64,000 nt of DNA from Hyphomicrobiales bacterium. GTDB lineage: Bacteria > Pseudomonadota > Alphaproteobacteria > Rhizobiales > Rhizobiaceae. Both the position numbers and the translations under genes were made by a program. Numbering within the stretch: the stretch's first letter is position 1; every line of letters begins with the position of its first letter. Of this stretch, positions 37,128 through 45,877 are shown in pieces. A model generated the notes under the pieces. The model was not told where the DNA came from. It saw nothing but the letters and a program-made list of their open reading frames with translations, and made no database searches. The stretch is taken from NCBI GenBank assembly GCA_900472175.1, contig UCHD01000014.1:1-64000 (forward strand), written 5' to 3'.

Positions 37128-37143
37128 ATTTAGCCGGCTAAAT
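37128..37143. promoter_or_regulatory. Perfect 16-bp palindrome upstream of glycerate kinase
   Basis: ATTTAGCCGGCTAAAT is a perfect inverted repeat 82 bp upstream of the glycerate kinase ATG and adjacent to the terminator. It may be a repressor operator or a secondary part of the terminator. Confidence 0.45.
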
Positions 37144-37225
37144 TTATTTTGTTTTTGCGGAATAGATTTCGGGCCGTCGCGTTCTTCGGCTGTCACATCG
37201 TTGTCACAGTAGAAAGGAACACCCC

Positions 37226-38401
37226 ATGTCTTTCACAGTTCTCGTCGCTCCGTCGGGTTTCAAGGAAAGCCTGTCGGCCGATCAGGCCGCGGATTGCATC
37301 GAAAGCGGCGTTCTGCGCGCCTTCCCAGGCGTTACCGTCATCAAGGCACCAATGGTTGATGGTGGCGAGGGGTTCACCAAGGCGCTCGTCAAGGCGACCG
37401 GCGGCACGCTGCATCACCTGACCGTGTGCGGCCCGGTCAACAACCCCGTCGAGGCGCATTTCGGCTTCCTCGGTGGCAGCGACGAGCCGACCGCCGTCAT
37501 CGAAATGGCGGCCGCAGCCGGGCTCAGCCTCGTGCCGCGCGATCAGCGCAATCCCTGCCTGACGACGAGCTACGGTGTGGGCGAACTGGTGCGTGCAGCA
37601 CTCGATCGAGGTGCGCGCCGCATCCTGCTCGGTTGTGGTGACAGCGGCATCAATGACGGTGGCGCAGGCATGGCCGAAGCGCTCGGCATCAGGCTTCTTG
37701 ACGGATCAGGCAATCCCTTGCCCCGTGGCGGTGCAGCACTTGCCGACCTTGCCGCCATCGATATCACCCGCCGCGATCCGCGCCTTGACGGGGTGCGCAT
37801 CGATGCCGCCGTCAATTGGCACAATGTACTCCTCGGCGAACGCGGAGTGGCGCGTATTTTCGGGCCGCAGAAGGGTGCAACACCGGCGCAGGTGGAGCTA
37901 CTCGCAACCGCGATGGAGACGTACGCCACCGCCATTCGGTGCGCGACGGGCATCGATGTCGGCATGGCCCCCGGGTCCGGTGCCTCCGGCGGGCTCGGCG
38001 CTGCTGTGCTCGGCCTGCTCGGCGGTAAACTGCACCCGCGCTACGACATCGTCATGCAGTATCTGGAGCTCGACCGGTTCATCGCGGAGGCCGATCTGGT
38101 CATTACCGCGGAGGGCAGCCTCGACGGACAGACCCCCTTCGGAAAGGTGCCAGCCGAAGTGGCTTCCAGGGCAAAGATTGCCGGCGTGCCCGTCATCGCC
38201 CTCGCTGGCACCATCGGGAAAGGCGTTCGCCTCAATTTCGAGCATGGCATCGATGCTTTCGCCTCCATACTGAGCAGGCCATGCTCGCTGGAGGACGCGA
38301 TCTTCAGTGCCCCGAAACTGCTTTCCCGGGCAGCCGAAGATGCAGCGCGTATGGTTATGGTGGGGATGAAGCTTGGCGCAAGATGGCGCCAGGTAGCGTG
38401 A
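37226..38401 (+). CDS. Glycerate 2-kinase (GarK/GlxK family)
   Basis: This 391-residue enzyme phosphorylates D-glycerate to 2-phosphoglycerate with ATP. It matches the type I glycerate kinase family by the opening APSGFKESLSADQAADCIE, PMVDGGEGF, GDSGINDGGAGMAEALG and TAEGSLDGQT motifs and by length. RBS AGAAAGGAAC precedes the ATG. It feeds glycerate from glyoxylate or hydroxypyruvate into central metabolism. A palindrome upstream may be its control site. Confidence 0.93.
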   Translation: MSFTVLVAPSGFKESLSADQAADCIESGVLRAFPGVTVIKAPMVDGGEGFTKALVKATGGTLHHLTVCGPVNNPVEAHFGFLGGSDEPTAVIEMAAAAGLSLVPRDQRNPCLTTSYGVGELVRAALDRGARRILLGCGDSGINDGGAGMAEALGIRLLDGSGNPLPRGGAALADLAAIDITRRDPRLDGVRIDAAVNWHNVLLGERGVARIFGPQKGATPAQVELLATAMETYATAIRCATGIDVGMAPGSGASGGLGAAVLGLLGGKLHPRYDIVMQYLELDRFIAEADLVITAEGSLDGQTPFGKVPAEVASRAKIAGVPVIALAGTIGKGVRLNFEHGIDAFASILSRPCSLEDAIFSAPKLLSRAAEDAARMVMVGMKLGARWRQVA

Positions 38402-38475
38402 TCACTCACGGCGCACCGCTCCACCGATTCTAAGTAGGTTCTTTTACAGGTAAACCGAACCTCGAAACCGGCTCG

Positions 38476-38510
38476 CCGGACAATGCCGCCTCCGATGCCG
38501 CATTGTCCGG
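38476..38510. terminator. Intergenic hairpin between convergent glycerate kinase and dps
   Basis: CCGGACAATG pairs perfectly with CATTGTCCGG around a 15-base loop. No T-run, but its place between two convergent genes fits a bidirectional terminator. Confidence 0.55.
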
Positions 38511-38537
38511 TTCAATCACCGTTCTTGCCTGCTCCGA

Positions 38538-39059
38538 TCAGGAATTGCCCTTGCGGCTTGTTTCGAACAGGAACCAGACGCGCTGTTCGGTTTCGTCTAT
38601 CCAGTTTTCCAGCAGGCTTGCGCCGGCGACATCGCCGTATTCGTCGCACAGGGAGCGCGTTTCGCGCATGCTGGCCAGCAGGTCGGAATTGTCGTCGCGC
38701 AATTCGGCCAGCATGTCCTGCGGATCTACGTAATCGGCATCGTTGTCTGAAATCCGTTGAAGCCTGCTGATATGGCCGATCGAGCGCAGCGTCGTGCCGC
38801 CGATCTTGCGGACGCGCTCCGCCAGCGGATCGGTCATTGCCAGGATCTGGGCAGCCTGTTCGTCGAACAGCAGGTGATAGTCGCGGAAATGCGGACCGGA
38901 CATATGCCAGTGAAAGTTCTTCGTCTTCAGGTAAAGGGCAAACGTATCGGCAAGCAGAGCTGTCATCGCGCCGGAGATATCCCGGGTTGCGTCTTCAGAG
39001 AGGCCGGACGGTGTTCTCAAGGGTGCCATACGGCGCGCGCGTGGTGTCTTTTCGGTCAT
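38538..39059 (-). CDS. dps: Dps ferritin-like DNA-protection protein
   Basis: This 173-residue protein is a Dps-type miniferritin with the ferroxidase motif NFHWHMSGPHFRDYHLLFDE (residues about 48-67) and a Lys/Arg-rich N-terminal tail of the kind that binds DNA. It stores iron and protects DNA from H2O2. The ATG at 39059 is preceded by AGGAACC. Convergent with glycerate kinase. Confidence 0.94.
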   Translation of the reverse strand: MTEKTPRARRMAPLRTPSGLSEDATRDISGAMTALLADTFALYLKTKNFHWHMSGPHFRDYHLLFDEQAAQILAMTDPLAERVRKIGGTTLRSIGHISRLQRISDNDADYVDPQDMLAELRDDNSDLLASMRETRSLCDEYGDVAGASLLENWIDETEQRVWFLFETSRKGNS

Positions 39060-39094
39060 GGCTGGGTTCCTTGCTTCGGATTGACAAGCCTGTT

Positions 39095-39280
39095 TCAGCG
39101 GATGCGTGGGTGAGACATGGGGGCAGCGGCAGACTCTGGTTCGTCCAGAGCCTCCTTCAAGAAATCGTCCTGTTCACGCCAGCGATTGTGCGGCAGGGCG
39201 AGACCTTGCGGGTCGAGCGGTTCCGGCAGCGAGGCGAGCGCGTCGCGAAGGTGTTCGGGTTCGTTGGCGGCTTTTCTCAT
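39095..39280 (-). CDS. Small hypothetical protein upstream of dps
   Basis: This 61-residue reading starts at ATG 39280 with AAAAGG upstream and encodes a polar, helix-prone peptide (NEPEHLRDALASLPEP, FLKEALDEPESAAA) with no signal or membrane segment. It has normal codon composition and sits 35 bp before dps on the same strand. I do not recognise it; it could be real or chance. The gap 39281-39513 holds no gene. Confidence 0.4.
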   Translation of the reverse strand: MRKAANEPEHLRDALASLPEPLDPQGLALPHNRWREQDDFLKEALDEPESAAAPMSHPRIR

Positions 39281-39513
39281 GGCCTTTTATCCCCGTGCAT
39301 CATTCGTGGATCATCTGCACGCAGAGAGGATATAGGCAGCGCTCCCGATGTTGCAGGGGGACTTTCCCGGATTTTTTACTTTTTTGCCTGCGGTGGCGTG
39401 CCGGTCTGAAGGATTGCCGGTCCGCAGCAGGTTTCGCGGTGCTGGCCGGGGGATCGTCATGCGAATGGACAAGCACTCGCCCGGATGCGGGGCAAGCAAA
39501 CCTGCCGGTTTTC

Positions 39514-40134
39514 TCAGTGAGATATGCCGGATTTGGCCGACTGTCCCCCCCACCCCTCGCTATCCTGTGTCTGGGGCAGGCCGTAGTGCGGGCGTGATCG
39601 CGCTTTCATTTTCAGCAGGGTCAGCAATTCGTAGCCTCCCGTCCACCGCCCGAAGCCACTGCCGATATTGATATGGCCAGCTTGCCCGAGATTTCGGACC
39701 TCGCTCTTCCAGAGCCGGCTGTAGAGCGACAGGTTTTCCAGCGGCATGTAGATATCATTCAAGCTTCCGACGGTGATCGCCGGAAAGGGCAGAATGCGGG
39801 TCGGCATCCGGCCAAAATGGATGGCGCCCGGATGTAATTTTTCCGTGGTGGACAGATCGCATGGCGCCACCAACAACGCGCCCTTGATCAATTTTGCTGC
39901 AGGCCCCTCGGCGCATTTGGCGGCCAGCAGACAGCCAAGACTATGTGCAACGATATAGGCTGGTCCTTCCCGAGCAAGGACATCCTCCAGGCGTTTTGTC
40001 CAGAGTTCGATCCTTGGGGATTTCCAGTCGTCTTGCTCGACCAGACGGCTTTCCGCGTTATCCTTGAGCCAGAACCTTTGCCAATGCCCGTCGTCGGACC
40101 CGTTCAACCCAGGCAGGATCAGGGTAGATGTCAT
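39514..40134 (-). CDS. RBBP9/YdeN-family serine hydrolase
   Basis: This 206-residue alpha/beta hydrolase has the family opening LILPGLNGSDDGHWQRFW, the nucleophile elbow AHSLG (Ser about 65) and the late LGQAGHINIGSGFG motif carrying the catalytic His. It is cytosolic. RBS unclear; start at ATG 40134 fits the family. Substrate unknown in general for this family. Confidence 0.88.
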   Translation of the reverse strand: MTSTLILPGLNGSDDGHWQRFWLKDNAESRLVEQDDWKSPRIELWTKRLEDVLAREGPAYIVAHSLGCLLAAKCAEGPAAKLIKGALLVAPCDLSTTEKLHPGAIHFGRMPTRILPFPAITVGSLNDIYMPLENLSLYSRLWKSEVRNLGQAGHINIGSGFGRWTGGYELLTLLKMKARSRPHYGLPQTQDSEGWGGQSAKSGISH

Positions 40135-40161
40135 GTGCGTGCTCCTTACCGCGTGACGCCG

Positions 40162-40347
40162 TCAACTCTGGAAGTAGGAAGACCGCTCCAGGGCGGAGAT
40201 TTGCCGGGAAATCTCGGATATGCGCTCGTACAGATCACGGCGCGCGCGGTAACCCATTCTGGAAAAGCCCGCATCATCCAGATCGAGCTTGGCTTCCAGT
40301 TGATCCCTCATGGTTTGAAGGCGGTCAAAATGCCTGAGCAAGCTCAT
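40162..40347 (-). CDS. Small helical hypothetical protein
   Basis: This 61-residue protein is highly charged and helix-prone (LRHFDRLQTMRDQLEAKLDL, RARRDLYERISEISRQISALE). The ATG at 40347 follows GTGAGGATCGG, a better RBS than an ATG 9 codons earlier. It starts 27 bp before the hydrolase gene on the same strand and may be co-transcribed. Not recognised. The gap 40348-40648 shows no gene; the sRNA lies beyond it. Confidence 0.55.
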   Translation of the reverse strand: MSLLRHFDRLQTMRDQLEAKLDLDDAGFSRMGYRARRDLYERISEISRQISALERSSYFQS

Positions 40348-40648
40348 CCGATCCTCACATTTGCGGCGCGGCATCTTGAGGTCTGCCGGTCAGGGAGCAT
40401 TATTATCCATAAATTTAGTGGACAAAAGGAATCGCAGGCTATCCCTGGCGAGGATTGCGGAAATTCGAGACTGCCGGTCATTGAGATAGGGAAAAAATGC
40501 GCCGGGAAATGCGCTTGTCAGCTTTTCACTTCGGTCGCGGTATTTCCGGGGGACGCTGTTGCGTTTCCACGGTGAGCAAAAAAATGCAGATTGGCGGCCG
40601 GCTTTGGGCAAAACGTTTCATTTTACGGTGGCCGCAGGATGCCATTCG

Positions 40649-40677
40649 TTGTTCACGGTCGTTGCATTGAGCATACT
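40649..40677 (+). promoter_or_regulatory. Predicted sigma-70 promoter of the sRNA
   Basis: TTGTTC, a 17-bp spacer and CATACT resemble an alphaproteobacterial housekeeping promoter. Start would fall at about 40684, right before the first hairpin of the predicted sRNA. Confidence 0.5.
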
Positions 40678-40683
40678 GGGCTC

Positions 40684-40791
40684 AGTTGAAGTTCCCGATG
40701 CGCTCTCCTCCCGGTCCATCGCCTTCAACTGTTCCCTCTGGAGGTTGATCCTTCAAAACTCAGGGTCTCCATATGCTGGAGGCCCTTTTTT
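40684..40791 (+). ncRNA. Predicted trans-acting sRNA with anti-Shine-Dalgarno loop (cuckoo/alpha-r14 type)
   Basis: About 108 bases. The first hairpin has a perfect 9-bp outer stem (CAGTTGAAG/CTTCAACTG, 40683-40731), an inner CGATG/CATCG stem and a loop with CTCCTCCC (40705-40712), complementary to ribosome-binding sites. It ends in a textbook terminator (40763-40791: GGGTCTCCA/TGGAGGCCC, then TTTTTT). Loops with CCUCCUCCC define the alphaproteobacterial cuckoo RNAs and the rhizobial alpha-r14 family, as I recall them. No open reading frame is served by the terminator. Targets would be repressed by blocking translation. Confidence 0.65.
40763..40791 (+). terminator. Rho-independent terminator of the sRNA
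   Basis: Nine paired bases (one G-U), 5-base loop and six T residues. It reads on the plus strand, against the direction of the pseudouridine synthase gene, so it must end a plus-strand RNA. Confidence 0.8.
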
Positions 40792-40871
40792 CTGGCGTCG
40801 TACAGGAAGGGTGCCGGATACGAAGTGTGGTTGAAGCCCCGCACGCGGCAGATTGCGCAATTGGGGCGGCT

Positions 40872-41669
40872 TTACTTGGTTTTCGTCCGCTGCCGCAGGA
40901 TCTCGATCTCGTGGCGATCGAGTGGACGGGCCTTACCTTTCTCCAAGTCACCGAGAGTGATGTCGTCGATTGCAACCCGGATCAAACGAAGGCATTCGAT
41001 ATCAAGCCCTTTGAGCATTCTGCGGATCTGCCGATTGCGGCCCTCCCGCAACTCGACTTCAAGCCAAGTGTTTTTATCGCCCGAGCGCAGGATCCTGACG
41101 GATGATGCTTTGAGCGTTTCACCCCCCTCGCTGACGCCGCGGTGCATCTGGGCAATCATATCATCGGTCGGCATGCCCTTTACCTGAACATGATAAATCT
41201 TCCCGACATGGGTGGCCGGGTCGAGCAGACGTTGAGCGAGCACCGTGTCGTTGGTAAACAGCAGCAAACCTTCGCTGGCCTTGTCCAGACGGCCGATGGG
41301 GGAAAGGAAAGGGTTGTCCATCTGTGCGAGGCAATCAAAGACCGTTGGCCGCCCTTCCGGATCAACCCGCGTGGTCACCATGCCCCTTGGCTTGTTGAGC
41401 ATGAGATAGACGCTGGATTGTGCAACAATGCGCACACCGTCGACTGCGATCAGATCCGTGCGAACGTCTGCCCATGTCAGGATATCGGTGACAACCCGCC
41501 CGCCGAGTGTCACGCGCCGTTCGGCCACGAGCTTTTCGGCTTGTGTGCGGGAGCAATAGCCAAGTTTGGACAGCGCACGGCAGATGGTTGCGCGCGCGCC
41601 GTTATCAGATGCCTGTTTTGCCAAGACGAAATTTCCTGGAGCTTTGCTGTCTGAACTGCGCCGAGACAT
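40872..41669 (-). CDS. rRNA pseudouridine synthase (RsuA/RluB family)
   Basis: This 265-residue enzyme has an N-terminal S4 RNA-binding domain (ICRALSKLGYCSRTQAEKLV) and an RsuA-type catalytic domain with GRLDKASEGLLL (catalytic Asp) and EGRNRQIRRML. It converts uridine to pseudouridine in ribosomal RNA. The ATG at 41669 (MSRRSSDSK) is favoured over a start 53 codons upstream in unconserved sequence. Which rRNA site it modifies cannot be told. Confidence 0.88.
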   Translation of the reverse strand: MSRRSSDSKAPGNFVLAKQASDNGARATICRALSKLGYCSRTQAEKLVAERRVTLGGRVVTDILTWADVRTDLIAVDGVRIVAQSSVYLMLNKPRGMVTTRVDPEGRPTVFDCLAQMDNPFLSPIGRLDKASEGLLLFTNDTVLAQRLLDPATHVGKIYHVQVKGMPTDDMIAQMHRGVSEGGETLKASSVRILRSGDKNTWLEVELREGRNRQIRRMLKGLDIECLRLIRVAIDDITLGDLEKGKARPLDRHEIEILRQRTKTK

Positions 41670-41851
41670 GCCCTGTTGCTTGTTACTGCGCAGCCCATCT
41701 GCCGGGCGTTGCGCGATCAAACGCAGATGGTATCGAAATCCCGCAGAACTGCAACGGATGCGCAATGGTGGTCGACTGATGATGTCCGGAACCTGGCCGT
41801 CCCGAACGTCAGGCCAGGGCTTCTTCAACGTTCGGGCTAGGCGCCGGTTTT

Positions 41852-41869
41852 CGAGAGTTTAGACTCTCG
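41852..41869. other. Stem-loop in the 41670-42001 gap
   Basis: CGAGAGT/ACTCTCG with a TTAG tetraloop. No T-run either side. Nothing else in the 332-base gap looks like a gene or RNA. Confidence 0.4.
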
Positions 41870-42001
41870 CCGAAGGTGGATCACGATATTCGCCGTCATG
41901 CCGCTGCGTTTAGCCAAACCCGGCTCGAAGTCAAGCCGAACGGCTGCGGCGTTTTACCCATCATACAACGGCGATCCTCGCGATTAGCGCGCCGGGATAT
42001 C

Positions 42002-43246
42002 TCAGTTTGGAGCCTTCGGTGACGCGGCCAGACGGTCCCACGCCACGACTGGTTCAGTCTTCGGGAATGGTTTGAACGTCATGGCGATCAGGAAGGCACC
42101 GATGCCGATGCCCCACGCGCCGATATAGAGCCAGCTGTAGGTTGCAAACGTATCGTAGATGAGGCCACCGGCAATGGGGCCAGTTGCCATGCCAAGGCTT
42201 CCGGCCATGGCCGTTCCACCAATGACGGTACCCATCATCCGTTGCGGAAAATTTTCGCGCGCCAGCACCGCATAAAGCGGCATGACGCCCGCATAGATGA
42301 AGCCGAACAGGGCTGCTACCGCATAGAAAGACGAAAGCTCACGGACGAAGACGTAGGCAAGTGCCCCGAAAGCTTGGATGAGCAGACCGATGACCAGGAT
42401 GCGCTTGGCGCCATACCGGTCGCCGAGCAGGCCGAAGGCGACGCGGCCCCCCATGCCTGCCAGGCCCTCTACGGAATAGATGGAGACGGCGGCGATCATC
42501 GGGATGCCGCAAGTGACGGCGTAGCTGACGGTGTGGAAGATCGGTCCTGAATGGGTGGCACAGCAAAAGAAGTTGGTGAGCATCAGGACAATGAACTGGG
42601 GCGAGCGCAGCGCCTGTGCCGTGGTTATGCCGGATTGTGGACCCTCGCTACCCGAGGCATCATCGCTTTCATGCTCCTGTGCTGGTGGGCTGCGGACCAG
42701 AAGCGAAACCGGGATCATGATGACTGCGGCGAGCGCTGCGATGATGAGGAGCGAGGTTCGCCAGTCATAGACGGAGACGAGCCAGGCGGCGAGCGGCGAC
42801 ATGGTCATCGGCGCCATGCCCATACCGGCGGACACGAGCGAGACCGCAAGGCTGCGATGCGTATCGAACCAGCCGGTGACACATGCCATCATCGGCGCGA
42901 AGATGGCAGCGGTGGCTGCGCCGACCACGAGCCCGAAGACCAGTTGGAACTCGACAAGCGATGCGGCCCGGCTGGCGACCGCCAGGCTGGCGGTGAGGAT
43001 GATGGAGCCGGTCAGTACGACAATGCGAGGCCCCCACCGGTCAGACAGCGCGCCCCAGACCATGCTGGCCAACGCCATGGCAAGGAAACCGATGGTCATG
43101 GCACTGGATATGCCGGTGACCGACCAGCCGGTGTCCCTTGCGATTGGCAGAAGGAAGACTGGCAGGGAAAACACCGCGCCGATGGCGAGGCAGCCGAGCA
43201 GGCCGCCGGCAGCGACGATGACCCAGCGATAGGTAGAAGCTTGCAT
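42002..43246 (-). CDS. MFS transporter
   Basis: This 414-residue carrier has twelve membrane segments and the MFS loop motif GALSDRWGPR (after segment 2) and a matching GLLGDRYGAKR in the second half. Its layout resembles the oxalate/formate antiporter group (monocarboxylate-type). Start at ATG 43246 follows CGGAGA. Substrate unknown. It precedes the SRPBCC gene's end by a 157-bp gap on the same strand. Confidence 0.88.
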   Translation of the reverse strand: MQASTYRWVIVAAGGLLGCLAIGAVFSLPVFLLPIARDTGWSVTGISSAMTIGFLAMALASMVWGALSDRWGPRIVVLTGSIILTASLAVASRAASLVEFQLVFGLVVGAATAAIFAPMMACVTGWFDTHRSLAVSLVSAGMGMAPMTMSPLAAWLVSVYDWRTSLLIIAALAAVIMIPVSLLVRSPPAQEHESDDASGSEGPQSGITTAQALRSPQFIVLMLTNFFCCATHSGPIFHTVSYAVTCGIPMIAAVSIYSVEGLAGMGGRVAFGLLGDRYGAKRILVIGLLIQAFGALAYVFVRELSSFYAVAALFGFIYAGVMPLYAVLARENFPQRMMGTVIGGTAMAGSLGMATGPIAGGLIYDTFATYSWLYIGAWGIGIGAFLIAMTFKPFPKTEPVVAWDRLAASPKAPN

Positions 43247-43403
43247 GGCGTGTCTCCGTTTCAAGGACCCGATGCTTCTGCCAGCCGTTCCGGCGGCCGG
43301 TTAGGTGGATAGATTGAGCCGTTCGCGGGTCAAGTCTACGAGGATGTCGCGCCGCCGCAAAGGATGATGTTGCCGGCACAGGCAACCCGTCAGCAAAGCC
43401 GCC

Positions 43404-43883
43404 TCAGGCTGTCAATGCCCGCTCTTTCGACGTTATCGGATCGCCGACATTGGGTGTCCCCTTGCCAGTCTCGATGAGTGCCCGCAGACTTTTGGTAACG
43501 TACGTGGTCCAGCCTTCAGAGCAGGCATCGTAGCATTCGTAATCGGGAACCAGACCTTCATGGGTCATGCGAACCTCTGTCCGGTCACCGGTGCGGGAAA
43601 TGTCGAAGACAATCTGCGTACCCGTCCATTCGGTTTCGTCCTGCGTAAAGCTGAAATAATTGGTAAGCACGAGCCAGACGACTTTGCTGTTCGGGACGAG
43701 TTCGGTGACCCGGATCTTGCAAAGGTGGATGTCCTGATAGTGATAATCGAATTCGCCGCCGGCCTTGTCGGTTGGTCCTGCGATCGCCTCCGACCACCAT
43801 CCACGAACATTGTTGATTGCCGCAAAGGCTGCTGCCGGCGGCTGGGTCACGGTAAAGCGCACAGTGAAATTATCATTGTCCAT
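43404..43883 (-). CDS. SRPBCC/AHSA1-type domain protein
   Basis: This 159-residue protein has the START/SRPBCC pattern (FTVTQPPAAAFAAINNVRGWWSEAIAGP, then a WTGTQIVFDIS barrel strand and a C-terminal helix WTTYVTKSLRALIETG). Such cytosolic domains bind hydrophobic ligands. Two ArsR-type operator repeats lie upstream; in rhizobia these proteins are often partnered with an ArsR repressor gene, which is missing here. Confidence 0.85.
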   Translation of the reverse strand: MDNDNFTVRFTVTQPPAAAFAAINNVRGWWSEAIAGPTDKAGGEFDYHYQDIHLCKIRVTELVPNSKVVWLVLTNYFSFTQDETEWTGTQIVFDISRTGDRTEVRMTHEGLVPDYECYDACSEGWTTYVTKSLRALIETGKGTPNVGDPITSKERALTA

Positions 43884-44015
43884 AACGGTCTCCAGTCCTT
43901 CGGTTAAAGCTCGATCTACCCGGCAAGCGTATCCTGCGGGATCGAGACGTTCAGGTTTTCAGGCAATCCCGCCGTTGTTCCGGCGTGGAGCATGCGGTCG
44001 AGAGTTTCTCATTCA

Positions 44016-44072
44016 TTCAACCGTATGGATGAATATATACGGCCGACGAAGATAGTCAACCGTTTAGTTGAA
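44016..44072. promoter_or_regulatory. Two ArsR-type operator repeats between SRPBCC and the glutamine-synthetase-like gene
   Basis: TTCAACCGTATGGATGAA (44016-44033) and TCAACCGTTTAGTTGAA (44056-44072) are two copies of one imperfect dyad (TCAAC-N6-GTTGA), 40 bp apart or about four helical turns. The pattern resembles operators of ArsR repressors that control SRPBCC genes. They lie between divergent genes, so either or both may be repressed. The rest of 43884-44281 holds no gene. Confidence 0.55.
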
Positions 44073-44281
44073 TTATGGTACGTTACGGTCAAGCCGGATC
44101 GCGAGCTCACGGATTTCACCGAAGATCATGCCGCTCAGATGCACACAATTTCCAATGTGATCTCAAGGCTACCGTGACTCCAGGCCCGCTGTGCCGTTGA
44201 CATCCCAGCCGGTTTTCTCCGATGTTGCCGATCGGAAACCGCAGACATGTACGCGATGCCGAAGTCGTTACGGAGCACATG

Positions 44282-45634
44282 ATGAACAACGAAAAACATG
44301 GCCTTCCTGCAGAACAGGAAGCGGCGCGTGGCGCCTATATTCTGGCGGCAACATGCGATCTCAATGGCTGCTTTCGCGGCAAGCGCGTCGAGGCCACATC
44401 GCTCGGCAAAATCTTGAAGAACGGCATCCGCATGCCGATGTCGTCCATCGGTGTCGATATCTGGGGAACGGATGTCTTTGCAAACTCCCTGACGCTGGAT
44501 CAGGGCGATCTGGATGGTATTTGCGAGCCGACGGAGCGCGGGCCGATCCCCTTGGCCTGGTCGGCAATGCAGGCGCAATTCGTGCCGATGTGGATGCGGA
44601 TGGAAACCGGCGAGCCCTTCTTCGGTGATCCGCGCCGCACGCTGGCCGATGTCCTCGAAAGGTTCCGCGCCGTTCAACTGACTCCGGTCGTGGCGACGGA
44701 AGTGGAATTCTACCTCATCGATCCCAAGTCACCGCGGGCCAAGCCGCTGACCCGGATGCCGGTCGGCCATGCGGATGCCAAGGATACGATCTATTCGCTG
44801 GAGGAACTGGCCGAGGTCGGGCCTTTCCTCGACGATGTCTATGCGATGGCTGCCGCATGCGGTGTCGCCGTCGATGCCGCCACGTCGGAAAGCGGGCCGA
44901 GCCAGTTCGAGTTCAACCTGATGCATGGTCCTGATGCTCTGAAGGTGGCCGACGATACCGTTTTCTTCAAGCAGATCGTTCGCAATATGGCCCGCAAGCA
45001 CGGGTTTGCTGCGACCTTCATGGCCAAGCCCTACCCTGCCCATTCCGGCAGCGGCTTGCATGTGCATTTCAGCATCGCGGATGCGCAAGGCCGCAATGTC
45101 TTCGATAACGGCGGTCCCGAAGGCACGGTTCTGATGCGGCAGGCCGTGGCGGGACTGATCGATGCCATGCCCGATTGCACCGCTCTGTTTGCGCCCCACC
45201 TGAATTCGTTTCGCAGGCTCTGCCCGGATAGCCTGGCGCCCACCACGGCCGCCTGGGGTTACGAAAACCGCACGGCCGCCATTCGTATTCCTGGCGGCCC
45301 TTCTGTTGCCCGCCGTATTGAACACCGGGTCGCTGGCATCGATGCCAATCCTTATCTTGCCATCGCTGCCATTCTGGGGGCGGCGATCGACGGGATCACC
45401 CGGCACGCCGAGCCGCCAGCGCCAACGGCGGGCAATACTTACGCCAGCGATGCGCAGTCCCTTCCCGCAACATGGCCGGCGGCTCTCGATCTCTTCGAGC
45501 AAAGCGAGATCGTCAAACGGATTTTCCAGCCGAAACTGATCGAGATGTTCTCGACCTGCAAACGCCAGGAACTTGCCGTGTTCAACCGCGATATTTCCGA
45601 CCTGGAATATGCGAGCTACCTGCACAGCGTCTGA
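44282..45634 (+). CDS. Glutamine-synthetase-family gamma-glutamyl-amine ligase
   Basis: This 450-residue enzyme has the GS-family metal and catalytic motifs (ATEVEFYLID, SGSGLHVHFS, NRTAAIRIPGG, NPYLAIAAILG) but not the adenylylation site of GlnA. The family includes PuuA-like ligases that couple glutamate to putrescine or other amines. The ATG at 44282 has GGAG at 44273; an ATG three bases earlier is also possible. With the ethanolamine-type permease and aminotransferase downstream it suggests amine catabolism by a gamma-glutamyl route. Confidence 0.85.
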   Translation: MNNEKHGLPAEQEAARGAYILAATCDLNGCFRGKRVEATSLGKILKNGIRMPMSSIGVDIWGTDVFANSLTLDQGDLDGICEPTERGPIPLAWSAMQAQFVPMWMRMETGEPFFGDPRRTLADVLERFRAVQLTPVVATEVEFYLIDPKSPRAKPLTRMPVGHADAKDTIYSLEELAEVGPFLDDVYAMAAACGVAVDAATSESGPSQFEFNLMHGPDALKVADDTVFFKQIVRNMARKHGFAATFMAKPYPAHSGSGLHVHFSIADAQGRNVFDNGGPEGTVLMRQAVAGLIDAMPDCTALFAPHLNSFRRLCPDSLAPTTAAWGYENRTAAIRIPGGPSVARRIEHRVAGIDANPYLAIAAILGAAIDGITRHAEPPAPTAGNTYASDAQSLPATWPAALDLFEQSEIVKRIFQPKLIEMFSTCKRQELAVFNRDISDLEYASYLHSV

Positions 45635-45877
45635 CGCGGCGCATCCCGGCAGTTCAACGCCGCAGCCAGCGTCAAAGGATTGTCATTGCGTTGTGGCGCG
45701 AAGGCATACGCCGATCGGTTCCTGCAAGTTGAACCGACCTGTCTGTGCGTTTTGTCATAGTTGAAACAGTCAACCCTAATTTTCTTAAGTGGACCACGAC
45801 CGCTGGGCTCAGCAGCATGCGGCCGCGCATTATCGGCTTCTTTTTTGGTAAATGCGGCATTTTGGCGCATGGCTGTC

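Noticed and set aside
43992-44177. A 61-codon plus-strand frame near the SRPBCC gene
   Set aside because: Covers the ArsR-type operator repeats and has no RBS; judged non-coding.
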